A DNA stretch of 6,432 bases from the NCBI GenBank assembly GCA_020048295.1, contig JAIFMT010000149.1:1-6432 (forward strand), read 5' to 3'. The notes beneath the pieces are model-generated. The model was not told the DNA's origin and ran no database searches. It worked only from the letters and a program-made list of their open reading frames with translations. A program made the position numbers and the translations under genes. Below are positions 1 through 5,679 of the stretch, one piece after another (position 1 is the first letter of the stretch; each line of letters opens with the position of its first letter). The stretch comes from Rhodoferax sp. (GTDB lineage Bacteria; Pseudomonadota; Gammaproteobacteria; Burkholderiales; Burkholderiaceae).

Positions 1-166
1 ACGCCCCATTCAAATCAACCAGATGCAGACGGCGCGCACCTTTGTCCACCCAGTTGCGTGCCATCAGCGTGGGTTCTTCGCTGAAAGTGGTGGCAAGTGC
101 CATGTCGCCCCGTTGCAGGCGAACACAATGACCGTCTTTGAGATCAATCGCAGGAATTAACAGCAT
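1..166 (-). CDS. hisA: HisA, phosphoribosylformimino-5-aminoimidazole carboxamide ribotide isomerase (5' part only)
   Basis: HisA is the cytoplasmic (beta/alpha)8-barrel isomerase that converts ProFAR to PRFAR, the substrate of the HisH-HisF synthase. Only the first 55 codons are in the window; the gene runs off the left edge. The translation starts [12 protein letters not shown], the classic HisA opening, with the expected catalytic Asp at residue 8. It continues through a Gly-Asp-Met segment and ends near [11 protein letters not shown], the second beta-strand region of the barrel. The ATG at 166-164 is chosen because it places this conserved N-terminus at residue 1. No clear Shine-Dalgarno sequence precedes it. 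The gap to hisH is 85 bp (167-251) and shows no hairpin terminator and only a weak promoter-like pair, so cotranscription with hisH is likely. Identity is firm; completeness cannot be judged. Confidence 0.95.
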   Translation of the reverse strand, partial: MLLIPAIDLKDGHCVRLQRGDMALATTFSEEPTLMARNWVDKGARRLHLVDLNGA

Positions 167-251
167 GATGCTTGTGAAGGAAAAATGAACTGACGATGAG
201 GGTTCACCGTGTGATTTGACGCTTGGTAGTCAGGAAAGACAAATAACGAAA

Positions 252-920
252 TCAGGGGTTCCAGTGAAGAAAGTTGCGATACAGCGACAAGCCGTGGTCT
301 GAACTTTTCTCGGGATGAAATTGGGTAGCAAAAATATTATCACGCGCAATCGCTGAACTGAAACGCTGACCGTAGTCTGTCAGGCCTGCACTGTGGCGCG
401 CATCAGACGGTTTAGCGTAAAAACTGTGTACAAAATAAAAGTAACTGCCGTCCGGCACGTCGCCCCACACCGGATGGTCATTGAACCAGACCTGGTTCCA
501 GCCCATTTGCGGCACCTTGTAACGGCTGCCGTCAGGCTGCAATTGGCCTGCCAGATCGAACTTGATGACCTCACCGTGAATCAGCCCCAAGCCGGGCGTG
601 TCACCTTCGGCGCTGTGGTCGAGCAGCATTTGCATGCCGACGCAGACACCGAACAGCGGTTTGCTGGCAGCCGCCTCCAGCACGGAGGCTTGCAAGCCAG
701 ACTCGCGCAGCTCACGCATGCAGTCCGGCATGGCACCTTGCCCCGGCAGCACCACCCGCTCGGCGGCGCGCACCGCATCCGGGTTGGCCGTAATGACAAC
801 CTGGTAGCCGCTGCCTGCGGCGGCCGCTTGCACAGCTTGCGACACCGAACGCAGGTTGCCCATGCCGTAATCAACCACCGCGACGGTTTTGCCAGAATGG
901 CTGGAAACTATTGAATTCAT
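252..920 (-). CDS. hisH: HisH, glutamine amidotransferase subunit of imidazole glycerol phosphate synthase
   Basis: HisH is a class I glutaminase. It hydrolyses glutamine and channels ammonia to HisF, and together they make imidazole glycerol phosphate and AICAR from PRFAR. The 222-residue protein has the usual family length plus about 10 extra N-terminal residues. Visible motifs are [12 protein letters not shown] (residues 15-26), the oxyanion-loop segment [11 protein letters not shown] (58-68), the nucleophile Cys93 in [11 protein letters not shown], and His202/Glu204 of the triad in [13 protein letters not shown]. The first ATG, at 920-918, is used. It has no strong ribosome binding site, and the conserved part begins only at about residue 12, so a slightly later start is possible. 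hisB lies 51 bp upstream, and that gap is filled by a repeat-like sequence whose left end reaches the hisH start codon. hisA follows downstream. The partner hisF is not in the window and is expected to the left of hisA. Confidence 0.95.
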   Translation of the reverse strand: MNSIVSSHSGKTVAVVDYGMGNLRSVSQAVQAAAAGSGYQVVITANPDAVRAAERVVLPGQGAMPDCMRELRESGLQASVLEAAASKPLFGVCVGMQMLLDHSAEGDTPGLGLIHGEVIKFDLAGQLQPDGSRYKVPQMGWNQVWFNDHPVWGDVPDGSYFYFVHSFYAKPSDARHSAGLTDYGQRFSSAIARDNIFATQFHPEKSSDHGLSLYRNFLHWNP

Positions 921-970
921 AGCTGGTTACGCAACACTCATAAGGGCTAGAGGCCTATTTTTCATATAAA
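919..970 (+). repeat. Comamonadaceae-type dispersed intergenic repeat (candidate) between hisB and hisH
   Basis: This sequence fills nearly the whole hisB-hisH gap. It begins with ATAGCTGGTTACGC, ends with GGCTAGAGGCC followed by a T-rich and then A-rich tail, and carries an inverted TAGC...GCTA pair (920-923 and 946-949). From memory, sequences of the form ATAGCTGCTTGCGC...GCGCTAGAGGCC recur many times between genes in Rhodoferax, Polaromonas and relatives; that recognition is recall, not a search. It is not an insertion sequence and encodes nothing. The internal stem is degenerate here. It overlaps the hisH start codon, so it could influence initiation or mRNA processing between hisB and hisH. 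Confidence 0.5.
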
Positions 971-971
971 T

Positions 972-1610
972 CTACAAGCTGCCCTTGGTTGACGGGATTT
1001 GGCCAGTAGCACGCGGGTCAAACTCGACGGCGGCGCGCAGTGCGCGGGCAAACGCCTTGAAAATCGACTCAACCTGGTGGTGCGCATTGTGGCCCTTGAG
1101 GTTGTCGATGTGCAACGAAACCAGTGCGTGATTGACGAAGCCCTGAAAAAATTCATGCACCAACTGGGTATCAAAGCTGCCGATCATGCCGGCCTTGAAC
1201 TGCACGTCCATCACCAACCCAGGCCGGCCAGAAAAATCAATCACGACGCGGCTTAACGCCTCATCGAGCGGCACATACGCGTGGCCGTAGCGGCGAATGC
1301 CTTTTTTGTCGCCAATGGCCTGGCGCAGCGCCTGCCCCAGCGTGATGCCGACATCTTCCACCGTGTGGTGGCCGTCAATATGCAGGTCGCCTTCGGCATC
1401 AATGTCGAGGTCGATCATGCCGTGACGGGCAATCTGGTCGAGCATGTGGTCAAAGAAACCAATGCCAGTGTGCAGCCGCGACTCGCCGCTGCCATCCAGA
1501 TTAATGCGCACCGAGACTTGCGTTTCAGCGGTGTTGCGGGCCAGCTCCGCAATGCGCGGGGCGCAAGTCGCCGGCACTTCAGGGAGTTCGGTCAGGGGGT
1601 AATTTGTCAT
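972..1610 (-). CDS. hisB: HisB, imidazoleglycerol-phosphate dehydratase (monofunctional)
   Basis: This cytoplasmic manganese enzyme dehydrates imidazole glycerol phosphate to imidazole acetol phosphate, the substrate of HisC. The 212-residue protein is the dehydratase alone, without the histidinol-phosphatase domain fused to it in enteric bacteria, so a separate phosphatase must exist elsewhere. The metal-binding His/Glu motifs are intact: [14 protein letters not shown] (His55, His63), DGHHTVED (His81, His82, Glu85), LVHEFF (His152, Glu153) and GHNAHHQVE (His174, His177, His178, Glu181). The C-terminus IPSTKGSL is the typical family ending. About 18 N-terminal residues precede the conserved core. 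The ATG at 1610-1608 overlaps the hisC TGA as ATGA, which suggests translational coupling and compensates for a weak ribosome binding site. Confidence 0.97.
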   Translation of the reverse strand: MTNYPLTELPEVPATCAPRIAELARNTAETQVSVRINLDGSGESRLHTGIGFFDHMLDQIARHGMIDLDIDAEGDLHIDGHHTVEDVGITLGQALRQAIGDKKGIRRYGHAYVPLDEALSRVVIDFSGRPGLVMDVQFKAGMIGSFDTQLVHEFFQGFVNHALVSLHIDNLKGHNAHHQVESIFKAFARALRAAVEFDPRATGQIPSTKGSL

Positions 1611-2716
1611 AGCGAAACTTTCAGAGCGGCCAGCATCTGACGGTTTTCAGCAGCGGTGCCAATGGTCAAACGCAGGCAATTGTTAAGCAGGGGATGCATT
1701 TTAGAAACGTTCTTGATCAGCACCCCGTGGACCTTCATGCCGTCGAAGGTTTTGTCTGCGTCGGGCACGCGCAGCAAAATCATGTTGGCTTCGCTGGGGA
1801 ACACCTTCACTTTGGCGAGATGTCTCAATGAATCAACAACAATAGCACGCTGTGCAACCACATCAAGGGCTTGAGCCTTGAAAACCTCTTCATGCTCCAG
1901 CGCAAACAGCGCCGCCTCGCAGTTCAGCACGCTGACGTTGTAGGGCGGACGCACCTTGTCGATCTGGCCAATCAGCAGCTGTGGCCCGCACAGATAGCCC
2001 AGCCGGACACCGGCCAGACCAAATTTGCTCAGCGTGCGCAGCAACAGTACGTGCGGGTGACGGGTCAGCCGGTCGATGTAGCTTTTGGCGGCAAACGGCT
2101 GGTACGCCTCGTCGATGACCACCAGGCCACCTTGTTCACCCGCTGCTTCAATGACGGCTTCCATGGCCGCATCGCTCCACAAATTGGCCGTTGGGTTGTT
2201 CGGGTAAGCCAGGTAAGTCAGTGCCGGCTGGTGCTGATGGATAGCGGCCAGCATGGCGGGCAAGTCCAGTTCAAAGTCAGCCGTCAAAGGCACGCCGATA
2301 AAGTCCAGCCCCTGCAACTGTGCGCTCATGGCGTACATCACAAAACCCGGTAGCGGGGCCAACACGCAGGCTTTTTGGTAAGCGTTGCTGGCCGTGGGCG
2401 GTAGCGCGCAGGCCAGCGCCAGCAGGCTGATCAATTCGTCGGACCCGTTGCCGAGCATCAGATCAAAACCATCGGGCAAGTCGGCATGCCTGGCCAAAGC
2501 ACAACGCAAGTCGTTGACACGACCGTCCGGGTAGCGGTTAAGCGCCAACGCACCAAGGCGCTGGCCCAGCTCTTCCTGCAGCGCAGGCGACAACTGGTGC
2601 GGGTTTTCCATCGCATCGAGCTTGACCATGCCGCAGGCGTTTTGCACGACATAAGCGTGCATCGCCCTCACGTCAGGTCTGATGCGGGCAGTTATTGGCA
2701 GATCAGACGGAAACAT
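1607..2716 (-). CDS. hisC: HisC, histidinol-phosphate aminotransferase
   Basis: HisC is a cytoplasmic PLP-dependent fold-type I aminotransferase that converts imidazole acetol phosphate to histidinol phosphate with glutamate as donor. With the start chosen here the protein has 369 residues, a normal HisC length. Motifs, numbered from this start: LDAMENP near 33-39, NRYPDGR near 60-66, YPNNPT near 171-176, DEAY near 202-205, the PLP lysine 231 in [14 protein letters not shown], and the substrate-binding Arg349 in CLRLTIG. The frame stays open up to an ATG at 2857, which would add 47 residues. That longer version is disfavoured: the extra part resembles no HisC N-terminus, has no ribosome binding site, and would cover the promoter of the divergent gene. 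The ATG at 2716-2714 has GGTGA about 10 bases upstream and opens with the expected [13 protein letters not shown] region. hisB overlaps at the 3' end; hisD is separated by an opposite-strand gene. Confidence 0.93.
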   Translation of the reverse strand: MFPSDLPITARIRPDVRAMHAYVVQNACGMVKLDAMENPHQLSPALQEELGQRLGALALNRYPDGRVNDLRCALARHADLPDGFDLMLGNGSDELISLLALACALPPTASNAYQKACVLAPLPGFVMYAMSAQLQGLDFIGVPLTADFELDLPAMLAAIHQHQPALTYLAYPNNPTANLWSDAAMEAVIEAAGEQGGLVVIDEAYQPFAAKSYIDRLTRHPHVLLLRTLSKFGLAGVRLGYLCGPQLLIGQIDKVRPPYNVSVLNCEAALFALEHEEVFKAQALDVVAQRAIVVDSLRHLAKVKVFPSEANMILLRVPDADKTFDGMKVHGVLIKNVSKMHPLLNNCLRLTIGTAAENRQMLAALKVSL

Positions 2717-2871
2717 TCTCGTAATTTCACCGGGATAAAAATCGTCGCAGGGTAGTTCACCACCTAGTGTAGGGCTAGCCAAGGCCAGCTTGGGGCAACT
2801 ATGCGTTGCCAGTGCGGCATGATCTCCCCTATCATCTGCGGACAACTTGATAAACATAGGAGTATCTGACC
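2717..2871. other. Divergent intergenic region between hisC and the exported repeat-protein gene
   Basis: This 155-bp region separates two divergent start codons. On the plus strand it holds a good promoter candidate and a strong ribosome binding site. On the minus strand no convincing promoter for hisC is visible; the best pairs match the consensus at only about half of the positions. A short inverted repeat CCAAG-GCCAG-CTTGG (2779-2793), beside the palindrome GGCTAGCC (2773-2780), lies just upstream of the plus-strand -35 box and could be an operator, but this is weak. The minus frame is open throughout, which misleads gene callers into extending hisC. Confidence 0.5.
2806..2835 (+). promoter_or_regulatory. 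Sigma-70-type promoter candidate for the exported repeat-protein gene
   Basis: TTGCCA (2806-2811) and TATCAT (2830-2835) each match the sigma-70 consensus at five of six positions and are 18 bp apart. Transcription would begin near 2842, giving a leader of about 30 nt. A strong AGGAG (2858-2862) sits 9 nt before the ATG at 2872. This is inferred from sequence match alone. Confidence 0.5.
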
Positions 2872-3861
2872 ATGCGTAGACGTGAATTGGGTGGACTGGT
2901 TTCTATCATTGCTGCTTGGGTTTCAGCACCCATGACTTCGGCTTGGGCTGCCTGGGAACAAGACGAATACAAAATTCAGCGCGCCTTTTACGGCAGCTCG
3001 GAGCGGCATATCGATGTCACCCAGCAACTGCGCGATCTTGCCCGCAGGGATGCCCGTTTTCGTCTGAGCAACAAGACGTTTGGGACAGATCCTGACCGTG
3101 GCCGTGTCAAAACCCTGCGCATCATTGCAACCGATGGACGGGGTCGCTCGCGGACCTTCGAGTACACCGAAGGCAGTTGGGTCGATGGAGGGCAATTCAG
3201 TGGTTGGGGCAGTGGTGGCTGGGGCCAGGGTGGTGACGGCAATGAAGGCTGGGGCAACAAACCCGGCTACAACGATGGCGGTGACGGCGACTACAAAATT
3301 TTGCGGGCGCGTTACGGCACCAATCGAAACCACATTGACGTGACGCAACGACTGCGTGAACTGGCCAGACGTGACGAACGTTTTCGGCTGCGTAACGAGA
3401 CCTTTGGCACCGATCCGGACAAGGGCCGCCCGAAGACACTGCGAATTTTTGCGCGCGGCCCCAACGGGCAGCTGCGAACTTTTGAGTACCCGGAGCAGAG
3501 CTGGGTTGATGGCGCACAGTTCAGTGGCTGGGGCGGCGGCGACTGGGGTCAGGACAACAACGACAACGATTGGGGTGGTGATCGCCCCGGTTTTGGTGGC
3601 AGTGGCGGTAGCAGCAACTCTTCAGACGACCGCCTGCGCATCGTGTCGGCTGAATATGGGGCAGGTAACCGCAGACATAACATCACCGAGCGCCTGCAGG
3701 AGCGGGTTCATAACGGGCGGCTAAGCCTGAAAGTTGACAATGATGCCGCTGGTGGTGACCCCGCTGACGGCCAACGCAAACAGCTCTGGATCACCTACCG
3801 TGTCAATGGTCGCCAACTCCGCAGGATCGTGCCGGAGGGCGATTTCCTCTCTTTGCCTTGA
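2872..3861 (+). CDS. Exported protein with three copies of a ~75-residue domain (possibly DUF3395-like); function unknown
   Basis: I do not recognise a named gene. The 329-residue product begins with MRRRELGG, a hydrophobic stretch and an Ala-Trp-Ala site near residue 26, so it is probably exported. The Arg-Arg-Glu-Leu start is compatible with a Tat signal, but Sec is equally possible. The mature protein has three related domains at about 33-112, 141-220 and 255-329. The shared pattern is Y-G, then H-I-D-V-T, a basic helix, F/L-R/S-L, G-T/G-D-P-D-x-G, K-T-L-R-I and a final aromatic/acidic segment. Copies 1 and 2 are identical at 58 of 81 positions (hand count); copy 3 is divergent. Linkers are rich in Gly, Trp, Asp and Asn and look flexible. 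The GGDP...K-L-x-I-x-Y...LP pattern of copy 3 recalls the DnaJC11 C-terminal/DUF3395 family; this is a tentative recollection. No catalytic residues are evident, so a binding or structural role in the envelope is a guess. The gene has its own promoter and ribosome binding site and splits the his cluster from the opposite strand, ending 8 bp from the end of hisD. Confidence 0.8.
   Translation: MRRRELGGLVSIIAAWVSAPMTSAWAAWEQDEYKIQRAFYGSSERHIDVTQQLRDLARRDARFRLSNKTFGTDPDRGRVKTLRIIATDGRGRSRTFEYTEGSWVDGGQFSGWGSGGWGQGGDGNEGWGNKPGYNDGGDGDYKILRARYGTNRNHIDVTQRLRELARRDERFRLRNETFGTDPDKGRPKTLRIFARGPNGQLRTFEYPEQSWVDGAQFSGWGGGDWGQDNNDNDWGGDRPGFGGSGGSSNSSDDRLRIVSAEYGAGNRRHNITERLQERVHNGRLSLKVDNDAAGGDPADGQRKQLWITYRVNGRQLRRIVPEGDFLSLP
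2968..3858 (+). repeat. Three intragenic domain repeats (two close, one divergent)
   Basis: Coding repeats lie at about 2968-3210, 3292-3534 and 3634-3858. The first two begin with the codons for YKI and end at FSGWG, spaced 324 bp apart. At DNA level they differ at many synonymous positions, so the duplication is old and kept at protein level rather than a recent slippage product. The third copy lacks the SWVDG...FSGW ending and closes the protein at Leu-Pro. Confidence 0.8.
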
Positions 3862-3869
3862 TTCAATGG

Positions 3870-5186
3870 TTATTTCAAACGCATTTCTGCGGCGCGTGCG
3901 TGGGCTTGCAAACCCTCGCCGTGCGCCAGCACTGAGGCAATCTGGCCCAACGTCTGGGCACCAGCTTCGCTGACCTCAATCAGGCTGCTGCGCTTTTGAA
4001 AGTCGTAAACGCCCAGCGGCGAGCTGAAGCGGGCGGTTCCACTGGTGGGCAACACATGGTTGGGGCCAGCGCAGTAGTCGCCCAGGCTTTCGCTGGTGTA
4101 GGCACCCAAAAAAATCGCCCCGGCGTGTTTCAGCAGTGGCTCCCAGCGGTGCGGGTCGCGGCTGGAGACCTCCAGGTGCTCCGGGGCAATCCGGTTGCTG
4201 ATCTGGCAGGCTTCTTCCATGTTGCGGGTCAGAATCAGTGCGCCACGGTCGGTCAGTGACTTGGCAATGATCTCGCGCCGTGGCATCTCGGGCAGCAGGC
4301 GGCTGATGCTGGCCTGCACTTGTTCGATGTACGCGCCGTCCGGGCATAGCAAAATACTTTGTGCCAGTTCGTCGTGCTCGGCCTGACTGAACAAATCCAT
4401 CGCCACCCAGTCCGGTGGCGTTGACCCATCGGCAAGCACCAGAATTTCGCTGGGGCCGGCGATCATATCGATGCCGACCACGCCAAATACGCGCTTTTTG
4501 GCGCTGGCCACATAGGCGTTGCCTGGGCCGGTAATTTTGTCCACCTTGGGAACGGTGGCGGTGCCGTAGGCCAGCGCGGCCACCGCTTGTGCGCCGCCAA
4601 TGGTGAAAGCACGCGTGACCCCGGCCACAAAGGCCGCGGCCAGCACCAGCGCATTTTTCTCACCTTTGGGGGTGGGCACCACCATGATGATTTCACCAAC
4701 ACCCGCCACATGCGCGGGAATGGCGTTCATCAGCACACTGGATGGGTAGGCCGCCTTGCCACCGGGCACGTAAATGCCGACGCGGTCCAATGGGGTGACT
4801 TTTTGACCGAGCAAGGTACCGTCCTCATCGCGGTAGCTCCAACTCTCGCCGCTGGCTTTGCGTTGTGCTTCATGGTAGTTGCGCACGCGCCAGGCAGCTT
4901 GCTCCAGCGCCTGGCGCTGCGCATCGGGCAGGGCATCAAACGCGGCTTTCAATTCGGCCTGGGTTAGCTCCAGCGCTGACATGCTGCCAGCCTGCAGGCC
5001 GTCAAAACGCGCCGTGTAGTCCAGTACGGCAACATCACCACGCTGTTGCACGTCAGCCAGAATGTCGGCCACACGCTGCTCAATGCCTGCATCGGTCTCA
5101 GCCGACCAATGCAGGCGCGCCTTGAAATCAGCGTCAAATGTATTGCTAGCGGTTGATAGACGAGCGGGGATAGCTATTAAATTCAT
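3870..5186 (-). CDS. hisD: HisD, histidinol dehydrogenase
   Basis: HisD is the cytoplasmic zinc enzyme that carries out the last two steps of the pathway, oxidising L-histidinol to L-histidine with two NAD+. The 438-residue length is normal. All key residues are present: zinc ligands Gln268 and His271 (SQAEHDE), Asp370 ([14 protein letters not shown]) and His429 ([12 protein letters not shown]), and the catalytic Glu336/His337 pair in [13 protein letters not shown]-site segments [17 protein letters not shown] (137-153) and [14 protein letters not shown] (218-231) are also visible. The ATG at 5186-5184 has GGAA 8 nt upstream and gives the expected PARLSTAS N-terminus. The next gene in transcription order is not hisC but an opposite-strand gene 8 bp away, and no hisG precedes it; in related bacteria hisG-hisD-hisC are usually contiguous. 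No terminator is visible at the 3' end. Confidence 0.97.
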   Translation of the reverse strand: MNLIAIPARLSTASNTFDADFKARLHWSAETDAGIEQRVADILADVQQRGDVAVLDYTARFDGLQAGSMSALELTQAELKAAFDALPDAQRQALEQAAWRVRNYHEAQRKASGESWSYRDEDGTLLGQKVTPLDRVGIYVPGGKAAYPSSVLMNAIPAHVAGVGEIIMVVPTPKGEKNALVLAAAFVAGVTRAFTIGGAQAVAALAYGTATVPKVDKITGPGNAYVASAKKRVFGVVGIDMIAGPSEILVLADGSTPPDWVAMDLFSQAEHDELAQSILLCPDGAYIEQVQASISRLLPEMPRREIIAKSLTDRGALILTRNMEEACQISNRIAPEHLEVSSRDPHRWEPLLKHAGAIFLGAYTSESLGDYCAGPNHVLPTSGTARFSSPLGVYDFQKRSSLIEVSEAGAQTLGQIASVLAHGEGLQAHARAAEMRLK

Positions 5187-5389
5187 TGTTTCATTCCGGT
5201 TGATCGTTTTTCAGGTTCAGTTGCCAGCGCGGCCTGCGCAAACCACGGGTTAACAGCCTAAAGGCAAGCACAGTGAGAGTGTTCGCTTGTGGTTGCCGTG
5301 AGCGCCTTGTGTTTATTGGCGTGTAGGCTGTGTGTGACCCACATTTTGCTCGATACGCTGGCGCTGCCATCCCTCATTCAGAAGTGAGT

Positions 5390-5403
5390 CATCAATATTG
5401 ATG
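5390..5403. repeat. Perfect 14-bp palindrome CATCAATATTGATG
   Basis: The sequence equals its own reverse complement over 14 bp. It lies about 205 bp upstream of hisD, directly abutting the last recognisable codons of the hsdM relic. It could be a regulator binding site for hisD transcription or mark the junction where the hsdM fragment was joined to other DNA. Nothing else decides between these. Confidence 0.6.
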
Positions 5404-5601
5404 CTACACGGCTTTCTCACGCAGCGTTTTCTCGGTCAAAACTTCAACTTTAATAGCATTCAGCATTCAGCACACAGTCCAGGCGGCGCAGCAAGGTAAA
5501 TGGCAGGATGACCTTACCATATTCGGACTGTTTGTATCGCCGCGCAACAGCTAGGCAACCGATCAGATAAAGAATGACAGGTTAGTGTTGGTGGTGGCCA
5601 T
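5404..5601 (-). pseudogene. hsdM: Relic of type I restriction-modification methyltransferase gene hsdM (N-terminal fragment)
   Basis: Translated on the minus strand from the ATG at 5601-5599, the sequence reads [12 protein letters not shown], stop, SVA, stop, LLRGD. A one-base deletion then moves the frame at about 5536, after which it continues [13 protein letters not shown] and LLRRLDCVL down to 5468. This is the characteristic N-terminal domain of HsdM (pattern [23 protein letters not shown]), the N6-adenine methyltransferase and specificity partner in type I systems. The two stops (TGA at 5565-5563, TAG at 5553-5551) stand where Trp and Asp are expected. A tandem 7-bp duplication then breaks the frame; ignoring it, [18 protein letters not shown] follows to a TAG at 5406-5404. 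Only about 66 of roughly 500 codons remain; no catalytic NPPF motif, hsdS or hsdR is present. It cannot be functional and is evidence of past horizontal transfer at this site. Confidence 0.85.
5457..5470. repeat. Tandem 7-bp duplication (CATTCAG x2) inside the hsdM relic
   Basis: Two adjacent copies of CATTCAG lie at 5457-5463 and 5464-5470. Removing one restores the HsdM-like reading frame across this point (CVL then NAIKVEVL), so the duplication is best read as one of the inactivating frameshifts. A third, isolated CATTCAG occurs at 5375-5381. Confidence 0.7.
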
Positions 5602-5647
5602 GGGGTGAAGGCGGGGTTTTTGTTGGCCTATTTTTGGGTACCAGATG

Positions 5648-5664
5648 TGCTTTCGGCGAAAGCA
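5648..5664 (-). terminator. Hairpin downstream of the EAL-HDOD gene (possible terminator)
   Basis: A perfect 7-bp stem with a 3-nt loop (TGCTTTC-GGC-GAAAGCA on the plus strand) begins 15 bp past the stop codon of the minus-strand EAL-HDOD gene. It has no following T-tract on either strand, so it is not a canonical intrinsic terminator. It may stabilise the 3' end or work with Rho. Confidence 0.3.
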
Positions 5665-5679
5665 GCCATCAAGCAGGCA

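Larger units (their letters stand above)
5187..5679. other. Long intergenic region upstream of hisD containing gene debris
   Basis: This 493-bp stretch has no intact gene. From hisD outward it holds a short open frame whose TGA overlaps the hisD ATG (unrecognised), about 130 bp in which I recognise nothing, a 14-bp palindrome (5390-5403), the hsdM relic (5404-5601), and a hairpin just past the end of the EAL-HDOD gene (5648-5664). No convincing hisD promoter and no histidine-rich leader peptide typical of attenuation were found. Since hisD has no adjacent upstream his gene, its promoter should lie here. Confidence 0.7.

Noticed and set aside
167..251. Possible internal promoter before hisA (TTGTCT, 17 bp, TCAAAT on the minus strand)
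   Set aside because: Each box matches only four of six consensus positions, which is expected by chance in an AT-richer gap.
393..914. 173-codon plus-strand open frame opposite hisH
   Set aside because: It is the antisense shadow of hisH; the translation has no recognisable domain and the minus frame is conserved HisH with its full triad.
1871..2353. 160-codon plus-strand open frame opposite hisC
   Set aside because: It lies entirely within the conserved HisC coding region on the other strand and has no family features.
2923..3348. 141-codon minus-strand open frame inside the exported repeat-protein gene
   Set aside because: The plus frame has a signal peptide, ribosome binding site and repeated conserved domains; the minus frame is low-complexity shadow. 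It would matter only as part of an antisense hisD read-through RNA.
5313..5402. Open minus-strand stretch of 29 codons (begins INIDDSLLNEGW) next to the hsdM relic
   Set aside because: It has a D-x-L-x-E-G-W pattern faintly like the start of HsdR, but it is short, has no start codon of its own and no firm family match, so I do not annotate it.
5187..5460. Histidine leader peptide or attenuator upstream of hisD
   Set aside because: No run of His codons and no terminator/antiterminator pair could be found on the minus strand.
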